NCBI RefSeq assembly: GCF_009495745.1
Contig: NZ_WIDQ01000004.1
Coordinates: forward strand, 248,001-312,000
Source of the DNA: Niveispirillum sp. SYP-B3756
GTDB lineage: Bacteria > Pseudomonadota > Alphaproteobacteria > Azospirillales > Azospirillaceae
Direction of reading: 5' to 3'
Length of the DNA stretch: 64,000 bases
The notes below the pieces were generated by a model. It did not search any database. It was not told the DNA's origin and saw only the letters and a program-made list of their open reading frames with translations. Shown in pieces: positions 18,749 through 28,563 of this stretch. A program made the translations under genes and the position numbers. Every line of letters begins with the position of its first letter. Positions within the stretch are counted from its first letter, which is position 1.

Positions 18749-20299
18749 ATGAAGGCGCGTGGGTTGCCAAATGTCAGGAAGGGTCGCTTTGTGGCGGCCA
18801 CCCTGTTTGCCGGGCTGCTGGCGGGGCTGCCTTTGGCGGCCCCCGCCGCAACGCTGAACGTGTTGCAGAGCGAGGCGCCGCGCAGCATGGACCCCGGCGA
18901 CCAGACGGCGACCTTCACCTACACGGTGCTGGAACCGCTTTATGAAGGGCTGGTTCGCCGGAACAAGCAGTTGCAGCTGGAACCAGCGCTGGCCACCGAA
19001 TGGTCCAGCGACGCCGCCGGGCTGGTCTGGACCTTCAAGCTGCGGCCCGGCGTCAGCTTCCATGACGGCACGCCCTTCAATGCCGATGTGGTGGTGAAGA
19101 ATTTCCAGCGCCATCTAGATACCAAGCGCGGTCTGGCCGCGTCCGGCCGTATCCGGCAGGTGCTGGCCAGCGTGGTGGCGCTTGATGATATGACAGTGCA
19201 ATTCACCCTGAAGGGGCCGTATCCGGCCTTTCTGTCGCTGCTGACCACCGGGCCTGCCCTGATGGTCAGCCCCAAGGCCGATGCCGCCGGCACCCTGTCC
19301 CGCTTGGCCGTGGGCACCGGGCCTTACCGGTTGGTGGAATATCGCTCCGGCGAATATGTGCTGGAAGAACGCTTCTCCGGTTATTGGGGCAAGCAGGGCG
19401 GGACGGAACGGATCAAATGGACCTGGACCGCCGAACAATCGGTGCTGAACATGGCGATCCAGGCGGGGGAGGTGGATATCGTCAACCCGCTGCCCCCGGT
19501 TTTCGCCCGCATGGTCAAGGCCAATACCGCTCTGACGCTGCATGAAAGCGACGGGGCGGTGGTGTTCTTCGTGGCGCTGAACCTGAAGCAGAAGCCGCTG
19601 GATGATGTGCGGGTGCGTCAGGCCCTGAACCTGGCCACCGACCGGGCGGCCCTGGTCAAGGCGATCATGTTCGGCTTTGGCCGCCCGGCCAATTCCCCGC
19701 TCTCCCCTGTCACCCCCGGCTATGATGCCAGCTTGAACCCCTATCCGTTCGACCCCGCCAAGGCCAAGGAACTGCTGGTGCGGGCCGGATTGCCGGACGG
19801 GTTCAGCCTGTCGGTCGCCGTGCAGGAGCCGGAGGCCCGCATCGCGGAGGTGCTGCAGGGCATGTGGGCCAAGATCGGCGTGAAGCTGGAGGTCCGCAAA
19901 ATGGAAAGCGGCGTCTGGTCCAATGCCGCCTTCGCCAACCCGGATCAGAAGGCCAAGGAAGGTACGGGCGCTATCCTTACCTCCTGGTCATCGGGGGTGA
20001 ACGGGGCGGACATGCAGTTGCGCCCGCTTTACCACACCGCCAGCTTCGTGCCGACCGGGGCCAATCTGGGCTTCTATTCCTCCCCCGCGTTGGATGGCTT
20101 GCTGGATAAGGCGGCGGCGACAGCGGACGAAGCCGCTCGCAATGCGATGTATGGGCAGGCGCAGCGGCTGATCAACGAAGACGCGCCGCATGTGCTGCTC
20201 TACTACAAGAAGGATCTGTTTGCCGCACAGGCCAACATCCAGAACCTGTGGACGGAACCGGGCGGCGGCATCGCCGTGCGCGATGCGGTGAAGCCTTAA
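18749..20299 (+). CDS. Periplasmic peptide-binding protein of an ABC transporter (SBP family 5)
   Basis: The 516-residue protein has a signal peptide (VAATLFAGLLAGLPLAAPAA, cleavage near residue 35) and the family 5 solute-binding fold: TLNVLQSEAPRSMDPGD, LEPLYEGLVR, WTFKLRPGVSFHDGTPFNADVV. The family includes peptide, nickel and opine binders. The M81 peptidase and dipeptide-type ATPases favour peptides. It opens the plus-strand arm, and the permease gene follows after one base. The ATG at 18749 is preferred over the TTG-type start at 18722, since it begins the positively charged signal sequence. Confidence 0.93.
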   Translation: MKARGLPNVRKGRFVAATLFAGLLAGLPLAAPAATLNVLQSEAPRSMDPGDQTATFTYTVLEPLYEGLVRRNKQLQLEPALATEWSSDAAGLVWTFKLRPGVSFHDGTPFNADVVVKNFQRHLDTKRGLAASGRIRQVLASVVALDDMTVQFTLKGPYPAFLSLLTTGPALMVSPKADAAGTLSRLAVGTGPYRLVEYRSGEYVLEERFSGYWGKQGGTERIKWTWTAEQSVLNMAIQAGEVDIVNPLPPVFARMVKANTALTLHESDGAVVFFVALNLKQKPLDDVRVRQALNLATDRAALVKAIMFGFGRPANSPLSPVTPGYDASLNPYPFDPAKAKELLVRAGLPDGFSLSVAVQEPEARIAEVLQGMWAKIGVKLEVRKMESGVWSNAAFANPDQKAKEGTGAILTSWSSGVNGADMQLRPLYHTASFVPTGANLGFYSSPALDGLLDKAAATADEAARNAMYGQAQRLINEDAPHVLLYYKKDLFAAQANIQNLWTEPGGGIAVRDAVKP

Positions 20300-20300
20300 C

Positions 20301-21221
20301 ATGCCCATATATCTGCTGAAGAAACTCGTCACCCTGCCGCTGATCCTGCTGGGGGTCTCGCTGCTGGTCTTCGTGGCGCTGCGTGCCTTGCCGGGCGATC
20401 CCGCCCGCCTGATGGCAGGGCCGGAGGCACCGCAGGAAGCGGTGGATGCCATGCGCGTCCGTCTGGGGCTGGATGATCCCTTGCCGCTGCAATATCTGCG
20501 TTTCGCCGGGGCGGCGCTGGGCGGGGATCTGGGCACCTCCATCCGGTCGGGCCGACCGGTGACGGTGGAAATCGCCGAACGGTTGCCCAAGACCATCTCA
20601 CTGGCCCTGGTCGCCTATGGCATTGCCATTTCCGTCGGCCTGTCGGCGGGCATGGCGGCGGCGGTCAACCGCAACCGCTGGCCCGATCAGGCAACCATGC
20701 TGTTCGCCATTGCCGGCGCCTCCATCGCCAATTTCTGGCTGGCCCTGCTGGCGATGAATTACTTCGCGGTGGAACTGGGCTGGCTGCCGCTGATGGGGTC
20801 GGGCACATGGAAGCATTACATCATGCCGGCCATCACCCTGGCGGTGATGCCGACGGCGGTGATTGCCCGCATGACGCGCGCGTCCATGATTGAGGTGGTG
20901 GGCCAGGATTATATCCGCACCGCCCGCGCCAAGGGCCTGCCCGAACGGGTGGTGATGCGCAAGCACGCGCTGCGCAATGCCCTGGTGCCCATCGTCACCA
21001 TCATCGGGCTGAATTTCGGCAGCATGTTGGGTGGGGCGGTGGTGACGGAATCGGTGTTCAACTGGCCCGGCCTGGGCCGGCTGCTGGTCGATTCCGTGCG
21101 CTTCCGCGATTACCCGACGGTGCAGGGTGTCACCCTGGTGGCCGTCACCGCCGTCGTCATGATGAATTTCCTGGCCGAGATGTTGATCGCGGCCATCAAT
21201 CCCCGCATCCGGTTTGATTGA
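20301..21221 (+). CDS. ABC transporter permease (DppB-type)
   Basis: The 306-residue membrane protein begins with a helix (LLKKLVTLPLILLGVSLLVFVALRALPGDPA), six helices in all. It carries the binding-protein-dependent transport EAA loop near residues 215-235 (DYIRTARAKGLPERVVMRKHALRN is cut here to DYIRTARAKGLPE). It forms the inner-membrane channel with the next gene. Position directly behind the binding protein and before DppC supports one transcript. Confidence 0.94.
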   Translation: MPIYLLKKLVTLPLILLGVSLLVFVALRALPGDPARLMAGPEAPQEAVDAMRVRLGLDDPLPLQYLRFAGAALGGDLGTSIRSGRPVTVEIAERLPKTISLALVAYGIAISVGLSAGMAAAVNRNRWPDQATMLFAIAGASIANFWLALLAMNYFAVELGWLPLMGSGTWKHYIMPAITLAVMPTAVIARMTRASMIEVVGQDYIRTARAKGLPERVVMRKHALRNALVPIVTIIGLNFGSMLGGAVVTESVFNWPGLGRLLVDSVRFRDYPTVQGVTLVAVTAVVMMNFLAEMLIAAINPRIRFD

Positions 21222-21229
21222 GGGCCAGA

Positions 21230-22096
21230 ATGACCGAGATCACCGCCACCCTGGCCCCCACGGACAGCAAGGCCCGCCGCCGCCGGCGTTGGCTGTCCCG
21301 CCGCCGCAGCATCTTCATCGGCGGGTTGCTGGTGGGGCTGGTGCTGCTGGCCGCCATCCTGGCCCCGCTACTGTCGCCTGCCGATCCCTATGAACAGGTG
21401 CTGTCCGACGCGCTTTTGCCGCCCAGTTGGGACCATCCGTTCGGCACCGATGATAATGGCCGCGACCTGCTGGCCCGCGTGCTCTATGGCGCGCGGCTGT
21501 CCCTGCTGGAAGTGGTGGTGGGCGTCGGTTTGGCGGTGCTGGTGGGCGTGCCGCTGGGGCTGGCCGCCGGTACCATCGGCGGGCTGGTCGATCAGGTGAT
21601 CATGTGGACCATGGATGTGCTGTTCGCCTTTCCCGGCGTGGTGCTGGCCATCCTCATCGTCTCCATCCTGGGGCCGGGTCTGTTCAACCTGTTGATCGCC
21701 ATCGCCATTTTCTCCGTCCCCGTCTATGCGCGGCTGATGCGCAACGTGGCTTTGGGCCTGAAAAGCATGGATTATGTGGAGGCGGCGCGGGCGCTGGGCG
21801 CATCCACCCCGCGCATCATGTTCGACCATATCCTGCGCAACGCGCTGGGCCCCGTCATCGTGCAATCCACCCTGACGGCGGGCACGGTGGTGCTGTCGGC
21901 GGCCAGCCTGTCCTTCCTGGGCATGGGGGCCCAGCCGCCCATGCCGGAATGGGGGGCGATGATGAGCGATGGGCGCAACTATCTGGGCGTGAATATCTAT
22001 ATGTCGCTGTTTCCCGGTCTGGCGATCATGCTGACCGTGCTTGGTTTCAACATCCTCGGCGACGGTCTGCGCGACCTGCTTGACCCGAGAAGCTGA
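21230..22096 (+). CDS. ABC transporter permease (DppC-type)
   Basis: The 288-residue permease has a short cytosolic arginine-rich leader, a first helix (FIGGLLVGLVLLAAILAPLLS), the DppC hallmark HPFGTDDNGRDLLARVLYGAR, and the EAA loop (DYVEAARALGASTPRIM). It pairs with the DppB-type permease. The ATG at 21230 is used; a TTG nine to twelve bases upstream also lies in frame. A ROK kinase gene follows after nine bases, linking the transport substrate to a sugar-containing compound. Confidence 0.94.
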   Translation: MTEITATLAPTDSKARRRRRWLSRRRSIFIGGLLVGLVLLAAILAPLLSPADPYEQVLSDALLPPSWDHPFGTDDNGRDLLARVLYGARLSLLEVVVGVGLAVLVGVPLGLAAGTIGGLVDQVIMWTMDVLFAFPGVVLAILIVSILGPGLFNLLIAIAIFSVPVYARLMRNVALGLKSMDYVEAARALGASTPRIMFDHILRNALGPVIVQSTLTAGTVVLSAASLSFLGMGAQPPMPEWGAMMSDGRNYLGVNIYMSLFPGLAIMLTVLGFNILGDGLRDLLDPRS

Positions 22097-22105
22097 CGAA
22101 CGGGT

Positions 22106-23032
22106 GTGTCTGCCGTGGCTTTCTGTGTCGATATCGGCGGTTCCTTCATGAAATTCGGCCTCGCCCCCCGTAATGGGGAGGCGGTGCGACAGGTCGATCA
22201 GGTGCCCACGCCGGCCCATAGCTGGGCGGATTTCGTGGCGGCGCTGGCTGACCTCTGCGCCCGCCATGGCGCGGGGCAGCCGGCGGATGCACCGCTGGCC
22301 ATCTCCATGGCCGGCATCGTCGATCCCGATAGTGGTATTCTGACCGCCGCCTCCAACCTGGGTGGCCTGGTGGGGCACCGGCTGGCGGCGGAACTGACGG
22401 TGGCGCTGGGCCGCCCGGTGCGGGTGGCCAATGATGCCGATTGTTTCGCCCTGGCGGAAGCCACCGTTGGCGCCGGGCGGGGCCACCGGGTGGTGTTCGG
22501 CATCATCCTGGGCACCGGCATCGGTGGCGGGCTGGTGGTGGGTGGCCGGTTGATCTCCGGGGCTGCCGGCATCACCGGGGAATGGGGCCATGGCGCCATT
22601 GTGAAAACCATGGCCGGGTCGCCCCCCGTCGCCATTCCCCGGCTGGAATGCGGTTGTGGCGGTGTCGGCTGCATTGAAACCTTCGGCAGTGCGCGCGGGC
22701 TGGAACGGCTGCACCACCACCTGACGGGGCAGGGGCTGGACAGCCGCAGCATCGTTGACGGCTGGCAGGCGGGTGAGGCTCTCAGCCGCCGCACCATTTC
22801 CATCTTCCTGGAACTGGTATCGGAACCGCTGGCCCTGCTGGTCAATGCCATCGGCCCGCATCGGGTGCCGGTGGGCGGCGGCCTGGGCTCGTCAGCCCCG
22901 CTGGTGGCGGCCCTGGATCAGGCCGTCCGTGCCCTGATCCTGCGGCAGACGGAGGAGCCGTTGCTGGTACCGGCCGAGCTGGGCGCCAATGCCGGGTTGA
23001 TCGGGGCCGCCGTGCTGGCCTTGCAGCCATAG
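22106..23032 (+). CDS. ROK-family sugar kinase
   Basis: The 308-residue kinase has the phosphate-binding motif FCVDIGGSFMKF, the ROK adenosine motif ILGTGIGGGLVVGG, the catalytic region NDADCFALAEA, GEWGHGAI and the zinc-binding CGCGGVGCIETF. Unlike the regulator at 17491-18657 it lacks a helix-turn-helix. Glucose, N-acetylglucosamine, N-acetylmannosamine and allose kinases belong here and the substrate cannot be told from sequence. The GTG start at 22106 is in the right place for the family N-terminus. Last gene of the transporter arm, followed by a bidirectional terminator. Confidence 0.92.
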   Translation: MSAVAFCVDIGGSFMKFGLAPRNGEAVRQVDQVPTPAHSWADFVAALADLCARHGAGQPADAPLAISMAGIVDPDSGILTAASNLGGLVGHRLAAELTVALGRPVRVANDADCFALAEATVGAGRGHRVVFGIILGTGIGGGLVVGGRLISGAAGITGEWGHGAIVKTMAGSPPVAIPRLECGCGGVGCIETFGSARGLERLHHHLTGQGLDSRSIVDGWQAGEALSRRTISIFLELVSEPLALLVNAIGPHRVPVGGGLGSSAPLVAALDQAVRALILRQTEEPLLVPAELGANAGLIGAAVLALQP

Positions 23033-23069
23033 AGTCAAAGTCGACATCTCCAACCCTTCTCCCACAATA

Positions 23070-23101
23070 AAAAGAGGGGGGCGGACGGGCCGCCCCCTTT
23101 T
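23070..23101. terminator. Bidirectional terminator between the kinase and the TonB receptor
   Basis: gggggcgg (23077-23084) and ccgccccc (23090-23097) enclose a five-base loop, flanked by A-run on the left and TTTT on the right. It can end both convergent transcripts. Confidence 0.85.
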
Positions 23102-23137
23102 CAGGGATCCTGAGGAAGAAGGGAGAGTCAAAAACCG

Positions 23138-25936
23138 TTAGAAATCGGCGCGGACACCGATGGCGTAACGGGCACCCGTATCGACATAGGTCAGGACCTG
23201 ATTGTCGAAGCGGCCGGTGGTGACGACTTCGCTGCCGAAAATATTGGTGCCTTCAGCGAAGACCTGCACATTCTCAAGCACATTATAGCTGACGCGGGCG
23301 TCAACCTGATCATAGGTCCGGCGATAGACCGGATCAGAACCAGCGCTGGGATTGACCAGATTTTCCAGGAAGCGTTCGCGGCGGTTATAGGCGACGCGTG
23401 CCGACAACCCGTCCATTTCATAGAAAACGGCCAGGTTCTGGCTGTCACCCAAACCTTCCAGCGCGAAGGAGGTGGTGGTAGAGGCAGGATCGAACACGGC
23501 GTTGCTGTCCACGAAGGTGGCGTTCGCCTGGATACCGAAACCGGCCAGCAGACCGGGCAGGTAATCCATCGTGTGGTTCACATTGAACTCAAACCCATGG
23601 ACATTGGCGCTCTGCGCATTGCGCGGACGGCGCACGCTGAAGGTCACCTGGTTCGGCCCGGTCACGCCACCGGCACCCACCGCCAGCTTGCCGGCATTGG
23701 CGATGTTGAACACCTCGTCCGCCCGGGTCTGCACCACGAAATTGTTGACGCGCTTATAGAAAGCGGCCGCCGACAGGGTGGTGGTACGGGTCGGGTACCA
23801 TTCGAACGACATGTCGAAATTGTCAGAGGTGTAGGGCTTCAGCGACGGGTTGCCGCCCGACGCATCCAGGCTGGCTGGACGCACCGTATCAAAGCTGATA
23901 CGCGGCGCCATATCGCTGATCTGCGGGCGGGTCAGCGTGCGGGAAGCACCGAAACGGGCGATCACATCGTCCGTCAGGTCGACCTTCACATTCAGGCTGG
24001 GCAGCAGATAATCGTAACTGCTGTTCTGGCTGGTCGCCACCGGCACGCCGTTATTGGCATAGACCGCCGTATAGATGGTGGGGTCATTGGCCACCGGCAG
24101 GATGTCGGTCAAAGCCAGCTGCTGGCCGGAAGCCTTCACCTCAGTATGGATATAGCGGAAGCCAATATTCACGAACCAGGGCATGTTGCCCAGGTCACCC
24201 TTGAAGGCGGTATCCACATAGCCGCCATAGACATTTTCCTTCACGGAGAAGGAATTGGGCTGACGGGTCGCGGTATAGCCATTACTGGCAGCCAGACGAG
24301 CCGCCGTGGTGCCGGGTGCCAGACCCTGGGCCTTATCCAGGGCTGCCGCCGCCGCCGGGCTTTCCAGGAAGCTGAAATAGGCGTTGGCGTCATAGGTCAT
24401 GAAATTGGCCGGGAAACGCCCGCCGGAACCCAGGAAGCTGCCCAGGCTGAACGGCTTCAGCAAGGACGCATCGGCCGAAGTCGGGTAACCGCAATAGAGG
24501 CACTGGATGTTCGGGTCGCTGGTGACCGAATTGCTGGTCTTCTCGCGGTTGGTATTGATCAGGCCGAAACGGATGGCATCCAGCACGCCGCCATCGCTCT
24601 TCCATTCGGTGTCCAGCTTGTACTCGAACACCTCTTCCGCCTCGTCATTGCCCTGACGGATGGCGATATGGGTGCGGCCCCGCGTCGGGTCGGTCAGCGA
24701 GGTGGTGTGACCGAAGACGGAGGGGAAGCCGCCGCCATCCGCCTGCTGGAAGCTGTAGGTGGAGGGAATGCCGATAACGGTGAAGATATTCTTGCCACCA
24801 TTATTATTGGCAGCCTTGGACCAGGAAGCGTCCGCCTTCACCGTCAGATTGTCATTGACGTTCCAGGCGCCATTCAGGCCCACGGCCTTGGTGGTGACGT
24901 TACGGTTGTTGCTGTTGATGATCAGGTCGGCATTGCCGTTGGTCGTCAGGCCGGTGACCGTGCGGTTGGAATCGATCTGCGCAGCGGTATAGCTGGACGG
25001 TTCAAACCAGTTGCCGAGCGCATGGCTGGTCGAATCCACCGTGAACTTGTTGTAAAGCCCGTCCAGGGTGAAGACCAGATCGTCATTGGCCTGCAACTGG
25101 GTGGTCAGGTTGACGCCAATGCGTTCCCGCTCCGACGTTTCCTGGCTGATATCCAGGTTGCGCGGGGCATAGACATTGGTGGCGATGGGCTTGGAGGAGG
25201 GGCCGATCGTCTGGCCGGACAGATAGCCGTTCACCGTGGTGGACGGGGTTTCCGTCTCACGCTTCTGGTAAGACACGGCCAGCAGGGCACCCAGCTTGTC
25301 ATCATTGAAGGTGCCCGACAGCAGGCCGAAAGCCTGCGGCGAGACCTTCTTGTTATTCTCTTCATACACGCCCTTGGCGGACGCGATGGCCTTGAACCCG
25401 CCAATATCAAACGGGCGCGCCGTCTTCACATTGATGGTGGAACCGATGCCGCCATCCTGCACCGGGGCCTGGCTGGTCTTATAGACGTCAGCGCCGGAAA
25501 TCAGTTCGGCGGCCAGCAGGTCGAAGGAGAATTCGCGGCCCTGGTTTTCCGAGGCGAAGGAGCGGCCATTGACCAGCACCGTGTTGAATTCCGGCCCGAA
25601 GCCGCGCACGGTGACAAAACGACCTTCGCCGCCGCTGCGGTCGATGGAGACGCCGGGGATGCGCTGCAGCGATTCCGCCACGTTGCTGTCCGGGAACTTG
25701 CCCAAATCCTCGCTGGCGATGCTGTCCATCACGATGCCGGCGGAACGCTTCATTTCCGCCGAGGCCTGCAGGGAGCGGCGGATACCGGTGACGACGATTT
25801 CATCCAGCGTGCCATCCGCAGCAGCGGTGGCATTCTGCGCCATCGCCGGCATTGCCGGGATCAGGGCGCACAGCGCGGCCATGCCAACACCACCCAGGCC
25901 GGCAGCCATGCGCCGGCCCATAGTCTTTTTCAGCAT
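23138..25936 (-). CDS. TonB-dependent outer-membrane receptor
   Basis: The 932-residue protein has a signal peptide (cleavage after AMPAMA, about residue 33), a TonB box DEIVVTG (45-51), the plug domain (DLGKFPDSNVAESLQRIPGV, RGFGPEFNTVLVNGR) and a C-terminal barrel ending in YAIGVRADF. It is of the TIGR01782 type common in Caulobacter, Xanthomonas and sphingomonads, where such receptors import oligosaccharides rather than siderophores. It is divergent from a halogenase-SapC-glpK group, the usual neighbours of this receptor class. The 288-base spacer between them contains an AT-rich dyad near 26069-26095 that may be an operator. Confidence 0.94.
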   Translation of the reverse strand: MLKKTMGRRMAAGLGGVGMAALCALIPAMPAMAQNATAAADGTLDEIVVTGIRRSLQASAEMKRSAGIVMDSIASEDLGKFPDSNVAESLQRIPGVSIDRSGGEGRFVTVRGFGPEFNTVLVNGRSFASENQGREFSFDLLAAELISGADVYKTSQAPVQDGGIGSTINVKTARPFDIGGFKAIASAKGVYEENNKKVSPQAFGLLSGTFNDDKLGALLAVSYQKRETETPSTTVNGYLSGQTIGPSSKPIATNVYAPRNLDISQETSERERIGVNLTTQLQANDDLVFTLDGLYNKFTVDSTSHALGNWFEPSSYTAAQIDSNRTVTGLTTNGNADLIINSNNRNVTTKAVGLNGAWNVNDNLTVKADASWSKAANNNGGKNIFTVIGIPSTYSFQQADGGGFPSVFGHTTSLTDPTRGRTHIAIRQGNDEAEEVFEYKLDTEWKSDGGVLDAIRFGLINTNREKTSNSVTSDPNIQCLYCGYPTSADASLLKPFSLGSFLGSGGRFPANFMTYDANAYFSFLESPAAAAALDKAQGLAPGTTAARLAASNGYTATRQPNSFSVKENVYGGYVDTAFKGDLGNMPWFVNIGFRYIHTEVKASGQQLALTDILPVANDPTIYTAVYANNGVPVATSQNSSYDYLLPSLNVKVDLTDDVIARFGASRTLTRPQISDMAPRISFDTVRPASLDASGGNPSLKPYTSDNFDMSFEWYPTRTTTLSAAAFYKRVNNFVVQTRADEVFNIANAGKLAVGAGGVTGPNQVTFSVRRPRNAQSANVHGFEFNVNHTMDYLPGLLAGFGIQANATFVDSNAVFDPASTTTSFALEGLGDSQNLAVFYEMDGLSARVAYNRRERFLENLVNPSAGSDPVYRRTYDQVDARVSYNVLENVQVFAEGTNIFGSEVVTTGRFDNQVLTYVDTGARYAIGVRADF

Positions 25937-26224
25937 ATGTCACTCCTCCCACACATTTACTTCTTGCTGACCGGGCGTACCGGTACTGACCGAACAGGAT
26001 TGTGCCGCCCGGATTTTCGACGCCTGTCGGGGAAAGAGCCCCTTCCCTGATCTCGACGTCGGTTTCTTGTATATGAATTATCAGATAAATATAACATTGC
26101 AATCGACGAACTGACGCTTTCGGGCTAAAACGTTCCCTCGTGTGGTATATCTGCATCTGCAACAGGGGATGCGGCCTGCCCGCCAAGGCATAAAAATGCC
26201 AATATAATCAAGTGGGAGGAGTTT

Positions 26225-27775
26225 ATGGACAAGCCCGTGAAAACGGTTGTCATCGCCGGGGGCGGCTCCGCCGGCTGGATTGCGGCCGGCCGTATCGCCG
26301 CCCGAAATGGTGCTAACTTGGCGGGTGGCGTGCGCGTCATCCTGATCGAATCGGCGGTGATCGGCACCATCGGGGTGGGGGAGGGGACGTGGCCGACGAT
26401 GCGCAACACCCTGCGCAAGATCGGTATCCGGGAAACCGATTTCATCCGCCATTGCGACGCCGCCTTCAAGCAGGGAGCGCTGTTTGCCCGCTGGACGGAT
26501 GGCAGCGATGGCGATGCCTATTACCACCCGCTGAACCCGCCGCAGGGCGCGCCGCAGATCAACCTGTCCGGCCATTGGCAAGCCTTTGCCCGCGAGAACC
26601 CGCTGAGTTTCGCGGAGGCGGTGGATTTCCAGGCTAGCCTGTGCGACGCCGGACTGGCCCCGAAATCCATCACCAGCCCGGAATATGCCGGGCTGGCCAA
26701 TTACGCCTATCATCTGGATGCCGGGAAATTCGCCGATCTGCTGCGCGATCATGCGGTGGAAAAGCTGGGCGTCATCCATATGGTGGATGACATCATAGAG
26801 GTGCATCAGGATGAAGCCGGCGACCTGACCGGGCTGACCCTGCGCGGGGCGGGGCGCATCGACGGGGATTTCTTCGTTGATTGCACCGGCTTTGCCTCCC
26901 TGCTGCTGGGCGGCACCTATGGCGTGCCGTTCAAGGATTGCAGCGACGTGCTGTTCTGTGACCGGGCGCTGGCGCTGCAGGTGCCCTATGATCGGCCCGA
27001 CGCGCCGATTGCCACCCACACCATCTCCACCGCGCAGGATGCCGGCTGGATCTGGGATATCGGCCTGCCGACCCGGCGCGGCACCGGCCATGTCTATTCC
27101 AGCCGGCATATGAGTGATGAGGCGGCGGAAGAGAGCCTGCGCCGCTATCTGGGCCCTGCCGCCGACGGGCTGAGCCCGCGCCTGATCAAAATCCGCGCCG
27201 GCCACCGCGCCAGCTTCTGGACGCATAATTGCGTCGGCGTCGGGCTGGCCGCCGGCTTCCTGGAACCGCTGGAAGCATCGGCCCTGATGCTGATCGAAAC
27301 GGCGGTGGATTTCATCGCCGACCGGCTGCCCGCCAACCGGGCGGTGATGGATACGCTGTCCCGTCAGTTCAACCGCGCCTTCACCCATCACTGGGACCGG
27401 ATCATCGAATTCCTGAAGCTGCATTATGTGCTGACCAAGCGCACCGACACCGCCTTCTGGCGCGATAATCTGGACCCGGCCAGCATCCCGCTGGAATTGC
27501 GGGAAAAGCTGGAACTGTGGCGCTACCACCCGCCCGGCCCCGCCGATTTCCCGCACCAGCCGGAGGTGTTTTCCTGGCCCTCTTATCAATATGTGATGCA
27601 TGGCATGGGCTTTGCCGCGGACTATCGCGGGCTGGCCCAGGTGAAGGCGGAGGCCGCCAGCGCCCGCCGCGCCTTTGCCCAGGCCGAGCGGGCGCGCCAA
27701 CAGGCCCTGCGTGACCTGCCGCGCCACCGTGACCTGCTGAACCGTATTCAGCAATACGGGCTGCAGCCGGTCTGA
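26225..27775 (+). CDS. Flavin-dependent tryptophan halogenase-family protein
   Basis: The 516-residue protein has the FAD-binding GGGSAGWIAAGRIA motif, VGEGTWPTM, and WIWDIGLPTR in place of the classical W-x-W-x-I-P signature, whose proline is replaced by glycine. True halogenases use FADH2, oxygen and halide to chlorinate tryptophan or related indoles. Members that sit beside TonB receptors and SapC have no proven substrate, so halogenation is an inference from family. It begins an apparent operon with SapC and glpK, divergent from the receptor. A good ribosome site (gtgggaggag) precedes the ATG. Confidence 0.88.
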   Translation: MDKPVKTVVIAGGGSAGWIAAGRIAARNGANLAGGVRVILIESAVIGTIGVGEGTWPTMRNTLRKIGIRETDFIRHCDAAFKQGALFARWTDGSDGDAYYHPLNPPQGAPQINLSGHWQAFARENPLSFAEAVDFQASLCDAGLAPKSITSPEYAGLANYAYHLDAGKFADLLRDHAVEKLGVIHMVDDIIEVHQDEAGDLTGLTLRGAGRIDGDFFVDCTGFASLLLGGTYGVPFKDCSDVLFCDRALALQVPYDRPDAPIATHTISTAQDAGWIWDIGLPTRRGTGHVYSSRHMSDEAAEESLRRYLGPAADGLSPRLIKIRAGHRASFWTHNCVGVGLAAGFLEPLEASALMLIETAVDFIADRLPANRAVMDTLSRQFNRAFTHHWDRIIEFLKLHYVLTKRTDTAFWRDNLDPASIPLELREKLELWRYHPPGPADFPHQPEVFSWPSYQYVMHGMGFAADYRGLAQVKAEAASARRAFAQAERARQQALRDLPRHRDLLNRIQQYGLQPV

Positions 27776-27799
27776 TCCCGGTTATCAGGAGAAGCACCC

Positions 27800-28540
27800 A
27801 TGCCCATCCATCCCCTGACCGCCGCCCGCCACGCCCGTGCCCGCCTGCGCCCCTTGCCCGACATGGGCAATGCCGCCCGGCAGAACCATGCCCAACTGGG
27901 TCTCAGCGAGGTACGGGACGCGTTGGCCGATTACCCGATTTTCCTGCTGAAACATGCCGATAGCGGTCGGTTCAACCTCTGCGCCCTGTTCGCCCTGGAA
28001 GGGGGGGCAAGCTGGTTCATGATCCAGGGCGGCTGGCAGGCGACATATCTGCCGCGCAACCTGCTGCGCCAGCCCTTCCACCTCGCCCCCGGTGCCGGCG
28101 GCGTGTTCGATCTGGCGGTGGAGGAGGAGACGGACCGGCTACATGACCGGGAGGGCGAACCCCTGTTCGACGCGCACGGCCAGCCGACGGCGCGCACCGA
28201 ACAGGTGGGCCGGCTGCTGGCCAGCTTGCGCGACGATCTGGCCGCCGCGCGTGGCTTTGTCGACCGGCTGGCGGCGCTGGACCTGATCTGCCCGGTCGAC
28301 ATGCTGCTGACCTTCGGCGATGGGCGGGAAAACCAGATCGACGGGCTTTACGGCATCGGGGAAGGCCGCCTGCGCGATCTGGCCGATGCCGATCTGCTGG
28401 CGCTGCACCGGGAGGGTTATCTGGCGCTGGCCCATGCGGTGATCGCATCGGCCACCCAGATTCACCGGCTGCAACAGTTACACAATGCGGCGGCCAAGGT
28501 GCCGCTGACCCGCATCGCCAAGGCGGTGCGGGAAGAATAA
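27800..28540 (+). CDS. SapC-family protein
   Basis: The 246-residue protein fits the SapC family (PF07277) of Alphaproteobacteria and xanthomonads: [37 protein letters not shown], then a long helical C-terminus. It is unrelated to the E. coli SapC permease and has no known activity. Its reproducible neighbourhood with TonB receptors and tryptophan halogenases suggests a part in oligosaccharide uptake or sensing. No signal peptide or membrane helix. It lies 24 bases after the halogenase and 23 before glpK. Confidence 0.85.
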   Translation: MPIHPLTAARHARARLRPLPDMGNAARQNHAQLGLSEVRDALADYPIFLLKHADSGRFNLCALFALEGGASWFMIQGGWQATYLPRNLLRQPFHLAPGAGGVFDLAVEEETDRLHDREGEPLFDAHGQPTARTEQVGRLLASLRDDLAAARGFVDRLAALDLICPVDMLLTFGDGRENQIDGLYGIGEGRLRDLADADLLALHREGYLALAHAVIASATQIHRLQQLHNAAAKVPLTRIAKAVREE

Positions 28541-28563
28541 CTCCTCAATCGGAGAACCTTAAA

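Noticed and set aside
21368-22861. 497-codon frame antisense to the permease and kinase
   Set aside because: Low-complexity His/Gln/Arg-rich shadow of two well supported genes.
23573-26050. 825-codon open frame antisense to the TonB receptor
   Set aside because: Long antisense frames are common in GC-rich coding DNA. The minus-strand protein has a signal peptide, TonB box and barrel end, the plus-strand one has no domain.
27800-28540. Naming this gene as the SapC peptide-resistance permease
   Set aside because: No membrane helices. It belongs to the unrelated PF07277 SapC family.
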